64,000 bases of DNA. It comes from Hylemonella sp. Lineage in GTDB: Bacteria; Pseudomonadota; Gammaproteobacteria; Burkholderiales; Burkholderiaceae_C. The stretch spans positions 343,865 through 407,864 of the forward strand of contig NZ_JAPZSV010000005.1 of assembly GCF_027532185.1 (NCBI RefSeq). Reading direction: 5' to 3'. Shown one piece after another: positions 8,321 to 16,144 of the stretch. Each line of letters opens with the position of its first letter. The stretch's first letter is position 1. A program made the position numbers and the translations under genes. The notes under the pieces are model-generated. The model was not told the DNA's origin. It worked only from the letters and a program-made list of their open reading frames with translations, and did not search any database.

Positions 8321-9232
8321 TCAGGGCGCACCAGCCTGCCGCGCGTCCTCCACCAGCAGGTCCACGAGCTCGCGCGCATAGGCCGGCAGCGCGTCCAGGC
8401 TGCGCACCACGATCTGCATCGCGCGCTCGGCCCAGGGATCGGCCAGCGGCACGATGGCGATGGCCATGGTCTGCGCGTGCCGGTGCGCCGCCGAGCCCGG
8501 CAGGATGGCCACGCCCACCGAGGCCTCCACCATGCGGCAGGCCGCCTCGAAGTTGCTCACCTGGATGCGCTGCTGCATGGGCCGGTGCAGCCCCTCGCAG
8601 ATCTGCTGCAGGAAGGCGCGGATCGCGCTGCTCTCGGCCAGGCCCACATGGTCGTAATCCAGCGTGTCGGCAAAGGCGATGCTCGCGCTGCCGGCCAGCG
8701 CGTGGCCGCGCGGCACCACCAGCACCAGGCGGTCGCGCCGGTAGGGCAGCACCTGCAGGTTTTCGGTGCGCACCAGCCCGGCCACGATGCCGATGTCGGT
8801 CTGCCCTTCGGACACCGCACGCACGATGTCGTGGCTCAGGCGCTCCTGCAGGTCCACGTTCACGTCCGGGTGGTCCAGCAGATAGCGCCGCAGCACCGGC
8901 GGCAGGAACTCGCCCAGGGCCGTGGTGTTGGCGTGCACCCGCAGATGGCCGCGGATGCCGCGCGCGTACTCGCGCAGGTCGGCGCGCAGGTGTTCCAGCT
9001 GGCCCAGCACCAGGCGCGCGTGGTGCACCAGGGCCTGGCCCGGCGGGGTCAGCGTCACGCCCTGGGAGCTGCGGTGCAGCAGCTGCACGCCCAGGCTTTC
9101 CTCCAAGTTTTTGATGCGGGTGCTCGCGGCCGGGGCCGACATGTGCGCCGCCTCGGCGCCCTTGGTCAGGCTGTCGGCTTCGGCGATGCGCACCATCAGG
9201 CGCAGGTCGACCAGATCGAAGGGAATGGACAT
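8321..9232 (-). CDS. LysR-family transcriptional regulator
   Basis: A 303-residue full-length LysR protein. Its helix-turn-helix is at residues 7-65 (DSLTKGAEAAHMSAPAASTR, LHRSSQGVTLTPPG) and the substrate-binding domain at about 90-295. It is divergent from the L-2-haloacid dehalogenase/malate synthase genes across a 176-bp AT-rich gap (9233-9408), the classic layout for a regulator of the neighbouring operon. The inferred role is control of haloacid or glycolate/glyoxylate metabolism; the inducer is unknown. Confidence 0.92.
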   Translation of the reverse strand: MSIPFDLVDLRLMVRIAEADSLTKGAEAAHMSAPAASTRIKNLEESLGVQLLHRSSQGVTLTPPGQALVHHARLVLGQLEHLRADLREYARGIRGHLRVHANTTALGEFLPPVLRRYLLDHPDVNVDLQERLSHDIVRAVSEGQTDIGIVAGLVRTENLQVLPYRRDRLVLVVPRGHALAGSASIAFADTLDYDHVGLAESSAIRAFLQQICEGLHRPMQQRIQVSNFEAACRMVEASVGVAILPGSAAHRHAQTMAIAIVPLADPWAERAMQIVVRSLDALPAYARELVDLLVEDARQAGAP

Positions 9233-9408
9233 GGATGGCTGGCAGTAAGCGGCAGATGCCGCAGGAACGCCAGCGGATCGCCCCGCCAGCCTGGAAACTG
9301 CCCAAATGATACCCGTGGCCCCCGAAAACCAGATTCCATACTTTTTGTTTTCAATTTACGCATTATTTTTGTATTAATGCTGGGGAAAGTATCAAATAAA
9401 GTTCGGGC
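9233..9408. promoter_or_regulatory. AT-rich divergent promoter region
   Basis: The gap between the LysR gene and the dehalogenase is strikingly AT-rich for this genome between about 9335 and 9405 (runs such as TTTTTGTTTTCAATTT and ATTATTTTTGTATTAA). This suits paired divergent promoters and LysR binding. Exact -35/-10 boxes are not assigned. Confidence 0.55.
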
Positions 9409-10134
9409 ATGGACAAAACCCGCGCCAGTGCCGCTTCTGCGCCCAAACAGCCGCCTCAGGCCGTGCTGTTTGACGCCTATGGCACGCTGTTCGACGTCTA
9501 CAGCGTCGGCCTGGTCGCGGAGCAGCTGTTTCCGGGCCAGGGCCAGGCTCTGGGCCAGCTCTGGCGCGAGAAACAGATCGAATACACCCGCCTGGTCACC
9601 ACCAGCGATGGCGGCGCGCACTACCAGCCCTTCTGGCAGCTCACGCAAGCCGGCCTGCGCTATGCCTGCAAGCGCCTGAAGCTCACGCTCACACCCGAGG
9701 CAGAGCTCCAACTCATGAACCAGTACCGGCACCTTAGCGCCTTCCCGGAGAACCGCGAAGTACTGCAGGCGCTGAAGAGCCTAGGCATCACCACCGGCAT
9801 CCTGTCCAACGGCGACCCCGAGATGCTCGGCATCGCCGTGCGCAGCGCAGGCCTGGACGGCCTGCTGGACCATGTCATCAGCGTGGACGCCGTTCGCAAG
9901 TACAAGACCCACCCCGAGGCCTATGCGCTCGGCGAGCAGGCGACGGGCCTGCGCGCTGCGCAGATCGCCTTCGTCAGCAGCAACAGCTGGGACGCCTTGG
10001 CCGCCACCTGGTACGGCTACCAGACCCTGTGGGTCAACCGCTACGCGCTGCCCTTCGAGGAGCTGGGCACCCAGCCCACGCGCACGGGCAGCACGCTCAA
10101 GGCCGCGCTGGATTTCTTTCCGGCCACCGCCTGA
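9409..10134 (+). CDS. L-2-haloacid dehalogenase (HAD superfamily, type II)
   Basis: A 241-residue HAD enzyme that hydrolyses L-2-haloacids to D-2-hydroxyacids (haloacetate to glycolate). The nucleophile is Asp22 in VLFDAYGTLFD. Residues aligned to the studied L-DEX enzymes are present: Arg in QLWREKQ, Ser/Asn in ILSNGDP, Lys and Tyr in YKTHPEAY, and Ser-Asn-Asp in VSSNSWDA. This full set separates true dehalogenases from generic HAD phosphatases. The N-terminal extension of about 12 residues is unremarkable. It precedes malate synthase G by 30 bp and is divergent from a LysR gene, suggesting a unit that uses halo- or hydroxy-acetate. Confidence 0.9.
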   Translation: MDKTRASAASAPKQPPQAVLFDAYGTLFDVYSVGLVAEQLFPGQGQALGQLWREKQIEYTRLVTTSDGGAHYQPFWQLTQAGLRYACKRLKLTLTPEAELQLMNQYRHLSAFPENREVLQALKSLGITTGILSNGDPEMLGIAVRSAGLDGLLDHVISVDAVRKYKTHPEAYALGEQATGLRAAQIAFVSSNSWDALAATWYGYQTLWVNRYALPFEELGTQPTRTGSTLKAALDFFPATA

Positions 10135-10164
10135 ACCGTTTTCAAAACTTGGAGGAGTAAGACC

Positions 10165-12381
10165 ATGACACAACGTACCAAGGCACATCGCCTGCAGGTG
10201 GCCACCAACCTGTACCGCTTCATCGAAGACAAGGTGCTGCCCGGCACTGGTATCAGCGCCGCCGACTTCTGGAAGGGCTTCGATGCCATCGCCCACGAGC
10301 TGGGCCCCAAGAACGCCGCCCTGCTGGCTGAGCGCGACCGCCTGCAGGCCGAGATGGATGCCTGGCACAAGGCCAACCCCGGCCCGATCAAGAACATGAA
10401 GGCCTACCGCGCCTTCCTGGAAAAGACCGGCTACCTCGTGCCCGTGCCCGAGCAGGTGGAATGCGACACCGCCAATGTGGACGCCGAACTCGCCGTGCAG
10501 GCCGGCCCGCAGCTGGTGGTGCCCATCCTCAACGCGCGCTACGCGCTCAACGCCGCCAACGCACGCTGGGGTTCGCTGTATGACGCGCTCTACGGCACCG
10601 ACGCGCTGCCCGAAGATGGCGGTGCCACCAAGGTCGGCCCGGACGGCAAGGGCTACAACCCCGTGCGCGGTGCCAAGGTCATCGAGTACGCGCGTCACGT
10701 GCTGGATCGCGTGGCCACGCTGCGCAAGGGCTCGCACCTCGATTCCACGGGCTACGCCGTCGAAGGCGGCAAGCTCGTCGTCACGCTCAAGGACGGCAGC
10801 AAGGCCCAGCTGGCCGAAGCCAGCAAGTTCATCGGTTACCAGGGCAGCGCCGCCGCGCCCTCGGCCATCCTGATCCGCAACCACGGCATCCACATCGAGA
10901 TCCAGATCGACCGCAGCACCCCCATCGGCCGCAGCGACGCCGCCGGCGTCAGCGACCTGCTGATCGAGGCCGCGCTCTCCACCATCCTCGACCTCGAAGA
11001 CTCCGTGGCCGTGGTCGACGCCGACGACAAGGTGCTGGCCTATGACAACTGGCTGGGCATCCTCAAGGGCACGCTGACCGAAGAAGTCGCCAAGGGCGGC
11101 AAGACCTTCACGCGCCGCCTCAACGCCGACCGCGTCTACAAGGGCGCCAACGGCGAAGAAATCAAGCTGCACGGCCGCTCCCTGCTCTTCATCCGCAACG
11201 TCGGCCACCTGATGACCAACCCGGCCATCCTCTACGGCGACGGCAGCGAGATCCACGAAGGCATCATGGACGCGGTCATCACCTCGGCCATCGCCGTGCA
11301 TGACCTCAAGGGCCTTACCGCCAACGGTATCCGCAATTCGCGCACCGGCTCTATCTACATCGTCAAGCCCAAGATGCACGGCCCGGCCGAAGTGGCCTTC
11401 GCCTCCGAGCTCTACGCCCGCGTGGAAAAGCTGCTGGGCCTGGCCGACAACACCATCAAGCTCGGCATCATGGACGAGGAGCGCCGCACCAGCGTCAACC
11501 TCAAGGCCTGCATCGCCGCCGCCAAGAGCCGTGTGGCCTTCATCAACACCGGCTTCCTGGACCGCACCGGCGACGAGATGCACACCGCCATGTACGCCGG
11601 CCCCATGATCCGCAAGGCCGCCATGAAGGGCACCGAGTGGATCGCCGCCTACGAGCAGAGCAACGTGCTCGAAGGCCTGGCCTGCGGTCTCAAGGGCCGC
11701 GCCCAGATCGGCAAGGGCATGTGGGCCATGCCCGACCTCATGGCCGCCATGCTCAAGCAGAAGATCGTGCACCCGCAAGCCGGCGCCAACACCGCCTGGG
11801 TGCCCTCGCCCACCGCCGCCACCCTGCACGCCCTGCACTACCACCAGGTCAATGTGGCCGCCATCCAGGACGAGCTGGAAAAGCAGGCCACCGCCAAGAA
11901 CTTCAAGGCGCTGGAAGACAAGCTGCTCACCGGCCTGCTCACCATCCCCGTGGCCGAGAAGCCCAACTGGAGCGCCGAGGAGATCACGCAGGAGATCGAG
12001 AACAACTGCCAGGGCATCCTGGGCTATGTGGTGCGCTGGATCGACCAGGGCGTGGGCTGCTCCAAGGTGCCCGACATCCACAACGTGGGCCTCATGGAAG
12101 ACCGCGCCACGCTGCGCATCAGCAGCCAGCACATCGCCAACTGGCTGCTGCACGGCATCGTGACCGAAGCCCAGGTGCGCGCCGCGTTTGAACGCATGGC
12201 CGCCGTGGTGGACCAGCAGAACGCCAGCGACCCGCTGTACAAGAAGATGGCCGGCAACTTTGAAACGTCCATGGCCTACAAGGCCGCGACCGACCTGGTC
12301 TTCAAGGGCCTGGAGCAGCCCAGCGGCTACACCGAGCCGCTGCTGCACGCCTGGCGCCTGAAGGTGAAGGCTGCCGCCTGA
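10165..12381 (+). CDS. glcB: Malate synthase G
   Basis: A 738-residue malate synthase G, the normal length of the large isoform. It condenses glyoxylate and acetyl-CoA to malate. The sequence has the family start ([20 protein letters not shown]), the catalytic barrel with [35 protein letters not shown], and [17 protein letters not shown]. The C-terminal plug contains [26 protein letters not shown] strong ribosome-binding site (GGAGGAG) lies upstream. It probably shares a transcript with the dehalogenase and ends at the terminator at 12404. Glycolate oxidase genes are not in the window. Confidence 0.97.
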   Translation: MTQRTKAHRLQVATNLYRFIEDKVLPGTGISAADFWKGFDAIAHELGPKNAALLAERDRLQAEMDAWHKANPGPIKNMKAYRAFLEKTGYLVPVPEQVECDTANVDAELAVQAGPQLVVPILNARYALNAANARWGSLYDALYGTDALPEDGGATKVGPDGKGYNPVRGAKVIEYARHVLDRVATLRKGSHLDSTGYAVEGGKLVVTLKDGSKAQLAEASKFIGYQGSAAAPSAILIRNHGIHIEIQIDRSTPIGRSDAAGVSDLLIEAALSTILDLEDSVAVVDADDKVLAYDNWLGILKGTLTEEVAKGGKTFTRRLNADRVYKGANGEEIKLHGRSLLFIRNVGHLMTNPAILYGDGSEIHEGIMDAVITSAIAVHDLKGLTANGIRNSRTGSIYIVKPKMHGPAEVAFASELYARVEKLLGLADNTIKLGIMDEERRTSVNLKACIAAAKSRVAFINTGFLDRTGDEMHTAMYAGPMIRKAAMKGTEWIAAYEQSNVLEGLACGLKGRAQIGKGMWAMPDLMAAMLKQKIVHPQAGANTAWVPSPTAATLHALHYHQVNVAAIQDELEKQATAKNFKALEDKLLTGLLTIPVAEKPNWSAEEITQEIENNCQGILGYVVRWIDQGVGCSKVPDIHNVGLMEDRATLRISSQHIANWLLHGIVTEAQVRAAFERMAAVVDQQNASDPLYKKMAGNFETSMAYKAATDLVFKGLEQPSGYTEPLLHAWRLKVKAAA

Positions 12382-12403
12382 CCGGGCCAGGACCTGCGGA
12401 GAC

Positions 12404-12428
12404 AACGGCGCCTGCGGGCGCCGTTTTT
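12404..12428 (+). terminator. Rho-independent terminator after glcB
   Basis: A 9-bp stem (AACGGCGCC-TGCG-GGCGCCGTT) followed by T residues, 22 bp after the malate synthase stop codon. Confidence 0.85.
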
Positions 12429-12482
12429 CATGGGCATGTCCCTCAGCCTGCACCCCTCACGCAAAGTCCGCACAATCGGCGC

Positions 12483-13319
12483 ATGAGCGATCTGCAGCCT
12501 CTGATCGATTTCGTTGCCAAGCACCCGCGCCTGCTCGTCATCACCGGCGCCGGCTGCAGCACCGCCGCCGGCATCCCCGATTACCGCGACGAAAACGGCG
12601 CCTGGAAACAGCGCGAACCCATGCGCTTCCAAGTCTTCACGGGCGACCCGCTGGCGCGCAAACGCTACTGGGCGCGCAGCATGCTGGGCTGGCGCACCAT
12701 GGCGCATGCCCAGCCCACGGCTGCGCACCATGCGCTCGCGCAGCTGGAGCGCGCGGGGCGCATCAACTTGCTGGTGACGCAAAACGTCGACGGCCTGCAC
12801 CAGGCCGCGGGCAGTACGAATGTGGTGGACCTGCATGGCCGCATCGACAAGGTGTGTTGCCTGGGCTGCGGCGTGCGTACGCCGCGCCGCGCGCTGCAGG
12901 AGGAGCTGATGGCACGTAACCCGGACTGGCTGGTGCTCGACGCGCGCAGCCTGGCCGATGGCGATGCGGATCTGGAGGGGCGGGACTTCGCGGCCTTTGG
13001 GGTGCCCGATTGCCCGGCCTGCGGCGGCATGCTCAAGCCTGACGTGGTGTTCTTTGGCGAAAGCGTGCCGCGGGAACGTGTGGCGGCGGTGCGCGCCGCG
13101 CTGGCCCAGGCTGACGCGGTGCTCGTGGCTGGGTCCTCGCTGATGGTGTATTCGGGTTACCGCTTTGTGGAGGACGCGGTGGCGGCGGCTAAGCCGGTGG
13201 TGGCGGTGAACCGCGGGCGCACGCGGGCGGACCCAGTCTTGCAGTTCAAGTTGGAAACGGAAGTTGGCGAGGCACTGGCTGCGTTGACTTCGTGGCAAGC
13301 GGTAGCGAGCGCGACTTAA
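12483..13319 (+). CDS. NAD-dependent protein deacylase, Sir2 family
   Basis: A 278-residue sirtuin. The NAD-binding motif GAGCSTAAGIPDYR lies near residues 22-35, TQNVDGLHQAAG near 99-110, and the catalytic His is in DLHGRIDK. Two Cys pairs for zinc are present: CCLGCG at about 121-126 and CPACGG at about 178-183. It removes acyl groups from lysines using NAD. The TAA stop codon sits inside a sequence (ACTTAAC) that looks like an integron recombination core, and the cassette island begins immediately after. The gene itself has host-like codon use and is probably chromosomal rather than a cassette. Confidence 0.93.
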   Translation: MSDLQPLIDFVAKHPRLLVITGAGCSTAAGIPDYRDENGAWKQREPMRFQVFTGDPLARKRYWARSMLGWRTMAHAQPTAAHHALAQLERAGRINLLVTQNVDGLHQAAGSTNVVDLHGRIDKVCCLGCGVRTPRRALQEELMARNPDWLVLDARSLADGDADLEGRDFAAFGVPDCPACGGMLKPDVVFFGESVPRERVAAVRAALAQADAVLVAGSSLMVYSGYRFVEDAVAAAKPVVAVNRGRTRADPVLQFKLETEVGEALAALTSWQAVASAT

Positions 13320-13345
13320 CGTTCAGTTCAAGGGCCCGCTTGAAC
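13314..13345. repeat. attC-like terminal site overlapping sirtuin stop
   Basis: ACTTAAC (13314-13320) fits the RYYYAAC core. It is followed by GTTCAG and an inverted repeat, GTTCAAG/CTTGAAC (13326-13332 and 13339-13345). One core box is clear and the opposite one is degraded. It could be the end of the minus-oriented array or a relic of a plus-oriented site. Confidence 0.45.
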
Positions 13346-13515
13346 CGGTCCCATGGAGCACAGCGATCGTTCTGAACCCATGGTCAGGAACCCGGACGTG
13401 CAAAAAATCTTAAGTACCGATTTCCTACTCGTAGCGCGTGCCGCGATGAACCTGGCGAAACGCAATCAATTCAATGCCTCGATCCAACTGAAAAGGCGCA
13501 ATTTCAGCGTCGCCA

Positions 13516-14355
13516 CTAGCGTTTACTGACGCATTGACTCAGCTTGGTTCTCGCTGCCAATCCACCGGTCCACTCGATATCTGCAACAGCACGTCCCCCC
13601 ATCTCAACGATGAAATGCTCAGCATCGAGCATCGTGTTCAAGGCCGCGTCGATGTTTGGCACTGTCAGAGCGATCGCACCGGCCTGAATGTTCGGTAATG
13701 AAAAGTTCAACGCGTTCACTGACTGCGGTTGATACTTGGACTGCTTAAGCGTCACCGCGACAGTTTGCGTTGTCGACGGCTTAGGAATATCGGTACTCCA
13801 GAAGATCAACATACCACCCTGATATGCTTTTCCGGGGCCGACAATACTGACCGAACCACCCTTTTTGCGCCACGTGGCAACGCAATCTTCTCCGGGTGCA
13901 GAATCCTTCCTGGACTGAAAAATCTGCCATTCACCCTGCATATAGCGTTGGTAAGCAGGATGGGCTTCCAGCCGCTTCTTCTCGTTTGCTTGGAACTCCA
14001 GCGCTTTCTTTTGGTTTTCCAAAGTTATGGCCCTCTGCCTCTCGTTCTCGATGGCGGTGCGGATGGCCTCCTCACTCGGCGGGCTATTGGGGTCGGCAAA
14101 AATATTGCAACCCACACATCGATAACCCGCATACCCACCTCCAGCGGAACCACCTCTAGCGGACCCACCACCAGCGCCATCAGCCCGCCTACCGGTTTCC
14201 ACGCACAGCGGAACAGCGGCAATACCGTGTGAGCCACCGCCCACGCCGATCTGCTGTTCGCCAGGTCCAGGGCCCGCCGGGCACGGATAGCTCGCCAATG
14301 CGGGTTGCGCGATCAAACCAATCGCTGCGACCCAAAAAATTGCATATGCGTTCAT
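13516..14355 (-). CDS. Cassette-borne secreted protein, unknown (DUF4189-like N-terminus)
   Basis: A 279-residue protein with a signal peptide (MNAYAIFWVAAIGLIAQPALA). Next come PCPAGPGPGEQQIGVGGG and VPLC, a pattern seen at the start of secreted DUF4189-type proteins. A Gly-rich stretch, a CVGC pair and a charged helical, possibly coiled-coil segment follow (about 95-140, rich in E, K, R and Q). The C-terminal half (about 145-279) is not recognised. Two Cys pairs may form disulfides. It lies between an attC site and the array end, and its codon use is less GC-biased than the neighbours. The function is unknown; a periplasmic or extracellular location is predicted from the signal peptide. Confidence 0.75.
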   Translation of the reverse strand: MNAYAIFWVAAIGLIAQPALASYPCPAGPGPGEQQIGVGGGSHGIAAVPLCVETGRRADGAGGGSARGGSAGGGYAGYRCVGCNIFADPNSPPSEEAIRTAIENERQRAITLENQKKALEFQANEKKRLEAHPAYQRYMQGEWQIFQSRKDSAPGEDCVATWRKKGGSVSIVGPGKAYQGGMLIFWSTDIPKPSTTQTVAVTLKQSKYQPQSVNALNFSLPNIQAGAIALTVPNIDAALNTMLDAEHFIVEMGGRAVADIEWTGGLAARTKLSQCVSKR

Positions 14356-14393
14356 CGTATGTATAGGAGTCGAGTAATTTATGGGAGCTGTTG

Positions 14394-14456
14394 CAGCAAC
14401 GTTCCTAATCAGCCGCCGGCGGCGTTTGGTCGGTCGGCTGCATTAGGCTGTTAGAC
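14394..14456 (-). repeat. attC site (minus orientation)
   Basis: On the minus strand the site opens with GTCTAAC (14456-14450), four bases after the lipoprotein stop codon. The next segment, CCTAATGCAGCCG, pairs with CGGCTGATTAGG near the other end, with one extra G unpaired, as in real attC stems. The distal core reads GTTGCTG (14400-14394) rather than the GTTAGAC expected, so that box has drifted. Confidence 0.72.
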
Positions 14457-14460
14457 GACT

Positions 14461-15072
14461 TCACTTCGCACATATTTGGTTGTAGCTCACCGGCCTAAAG
14501 CGAGCTGACTTACTAGGGTTCTTGGCGCGCAACATGTCTGCGTCCTCTTTGCGTTCAGAACTCTCTTGCGACTTGCCGGTTCTTGCTAGTGCGACGGCGT
14601 ACTGATCGAGCATGTCGGCCAAAGCTATGGGATCGCTTGTCTCCACACCGAGCTTTCTTATCGCCGGAACTCCGCGCGCGAAGTACGGAAGCGACGCTTC
14701 GTACTGCTCACGATCAAAATGTAGGCGGGCCAGCTCGAACAGTCGCATGGTGGTAATGCTGCTGTCCGGCCCCGTGACCTTCTCTTCTAGTTTCAAAGCC
14801 TCAGTTAGCAGCTGCTGGGATTCGTCGTATTTGCAGAGATAGCCCTTGACACGTCCCAGGTTGTACATGGCCATTGATACACCTGCGTCAGGAGAATGAC
14901 CCAGCCTGGCATTGATTAGCGCCCGCTCATAGTTTCGCTCGGCCAGTTGGTAATTTCGCGCCCGCTCGGCTTCCTGGCCCCATTCGTGATACTTCGCTGC
15001 ATTGTGCTGGCTGATGGGATTGGCACAGCCTGCGAGCAGAACTATGAAGCCTGTGAGAACTAGTATGCGCAT
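14461..15072 (-). CDS. Cassette-borne lipoprotein with TPR repeats
   Basis: A 203-residue protein with a lipoprotein signal (MRILVLTGFIVLLAGC; Cys16 is the lipidation site). About three tetratricopeptide-like helical pairs follow (AERARNYQLAERNYERALIN, YNLGRVKGYLCKYDESQQLL, ELARLHFDREQYEASLPYF). TPRs mediate protein contacts, so it is probably an outer-membrane-anchored scaffold. The stop codon is 4 bp before the attC site, typical of cassette genes, and the start is 18 bp from the head recombination core at 15090. The specific role is unknown. Confidence 0.8.
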   Translation of the reverse strand: MRILVLTGFIVLLAGCANPISQHNAAKYHEWGQEAERARNYQLAERNYERALINARLGHSPDAGVSMAMYNLGRVKGYLCKYDESQQLLTEALKLEEKVTGPDSSITTMRLFELARLHFDREQYEASLPYFARGVPAIRKLGVETSDPIALADMLDQYAVALARTGKSQESSERKEDADMLRAKNPSKSARFRPVSYNQICAK

Positions 15073-15089
15073 GCGTTGCTCCCGTAGTC

Positions 15090-15117
15090 GTCCAACTTCA
15101 TATAGAAGTCAAACCTG
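15090..15117 (-). repeat. 28-bp cassette-array head motif (copy A)
   Basis: Read on the minus strand it begins CAGGTTTGAC and ends AAGTTGGAC, with TCTATAT in the middle. ACTTC-TATAT-GAAGT is a perfect inverted repeat. It matches the motif at 44487-44514 at 25 of 28 positions and ends in a GTTRRRY core just upstream of the first cassette gene. It could be an attI-like site or a leftover attC end. Confidence 0.6.
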
Positions 15118-15324
15118 TCCGACTAACAAGGCTGTAGCTCATCAAGTTTCCTCCCGTGATCTGTTCTAAGTGACGGATTTATATCAGTCTTCTCCGCCAT
15201 GCCCCACCTGGACGGACTAGGAACGAAGTCCACAAACCCGGCAAACCTGTCAACACAGGGGGGCCTGCTTTGTGTCTTTCGTAACACCAACCGGTCCCGG
15301 CCGGAAGAAGTCAGTGATGGCGCT

Positions 15325-15600
15325 TCAGTCGCCACCGCCAAACAAGTCCTTGAACTTCTGCGCCGCATCGTTGGAGCCCGAACCCTTGCCCATCGCTACC
15401 CCCTTCGGATACTCCTCCGCAATCCGGTCCTCCCAATACGTCGTCGGGTTCGGCGCAGCGCACAGACGGCGAAACACTTCCTGCGGCACCTGCTTGTAGG
15501 CCAGCACCGTCTTGCTGTCCCAGTGCAGGTCCAGCTGCTGGGTCTTCTCGTCGTAGTCCGCGCGGCGGATGCGGCCGCTGGTGAAAATCTTGCTTTGCAT
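15325..15600 (-). CDS. KTSC-domain protein
   Basis: A 91-residue protein, MQSKIFTSGRIRRADYDEKT..., with the KTSC-domain pattern: a small beta-rich fold, DYDEKTQQLDLHWDSKTVLAYKQVPQEVFRRLCAA, in which the Lys/Thr/Ser/Cys-type positions align. The C-terminal tail (GSNDAAQKFKDLFGGGD) is a common ending. KTSC proteins are linked to nucleic-acid or stress functions only by context, so no role is claimed. The 250 bp upstream on this strand (15073-15324) hold the array head motif and nothing else recognisable. Confidence 0.8.
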   Translation of the reverse strand: MQSKIFTSGRIRRADYDEKTQQLDLHWDSKTVLAYKQVPQEVFRRLCAAPNPTTYWEDRIAEEYPKGVAMGKGSGSNDAAQKFKDLFGGGD

Positions 15601-15641
15601 GGCCCATTCTCACCGGCGTCTTCGCCTGGCGCAAGACGGGC

Positions 15642-16061
15642 CTAGCCGCCGTCGCCTACGGGCGTGAGCAGGGTCTCGCCTGTGGCGACGAGCTTCTCCT
15701 CGCCGTTCTGCACCGCATAGAGTTCGCAGGCCGTGAAGATCTGGGTCTTGCCGGGCTTGACGATGCGGGCACGCGCGATGAAGCGTTCGCCTACCGCGGG
15801 GCGTAGGCAGTTGACGCTGTAGTGGCTGGCCAGTACGCGCCCCGCCACGGTGGCGGCGGCAAAGCCGCAGGCGGTGTCGATGAGTGCACCCACCATGCCC
15901 GCGTGCATATAGCCCGCGTACTGGCCGAACTCGGGGTGCCAGTCCAGCGTGATTTCGGCGCGGCCCGCTTCGGCCTGGGTGACGTGCATGCCGGCCCACT
16001 GGTTGAAGGCGGCCTGCTGATTGATAGCGCGCAACTGCGCGAGGGTGACGATCTGCTGCAT
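15642..16061 (-). CDS. PaaI-family thioesterase
   Basis: A 139-residue hot-dog thioesterase. The start at ATG 16061 is chosen because GGAG lies just upstream and MQQIVTLAQLRAINQQ fits the family start; the frame extends 9 codons further. The motif HPEFGQYAGYMHAGMVGALIDTACGFAA contains the HAGM and catalytic Asp (ALIDTA) of PaaI-like enzymes. SVNCLRPAVGERFIARARIV follows. It hydrolyses aromatic or medium acyl-CoAs; the substrate is undetermined. Confidence 0.88.
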   Translation of the reverse strand: MQQIVTLAQLRAINQQAAFNQWAGMHVTQAEAGRAEITLDWHPEFGQYAGYMHAGMVGALIDTACGFAAATVAGRVLASHYSVNCLRPAVGERFIARARIVKPGKTQIFTACELYAVQNGEEKLVATGETLLTPVGDGG

Positions 16062-16144
16062 GGTGGCTCCTGGGGGTGGAGCCTCCAATCTAGTCAGCGC
16101 GGTTGCGGCCCGGCGTCACGGCGGCGACGCGGTGTCACCTGCGT

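Larger units (their letters stand above)
13314..15117 (-). mobile_element. Integron gene-cassette cluster without integrase (minus-oriented)
   Basis: Two AT-richer genes transcribed leftwards (14461-15072 and 13516-14355) are separated by a clear attC site (14394-14456). They are bounded by recombination-core-like sequences at 15090-15096 and 13314-13320. The genes lack homologues I recognise in the core chromosome and differ in base composition from the flanking sirtuin and KTSC genes. No integron integrase is visible nearby or elsewhere in the window. The call rests on attC geometry read by eye: inverse core sites with a foldable stem and an unpaired base. Confidence 0.65.

Noticed and set aside
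9781..12453. An 890-codon minus-strand open frame over glcB
   Set aside because: Antisense to malate synthase G, low-complexity composition, no motifs.
15123..15368. An 81-codon minus-strand frame upstream of the cassette lipoprotein
   Set aside because: It overlaps the KTSC gene in another frame and has shadow-like composition; no ribosome-binding site.
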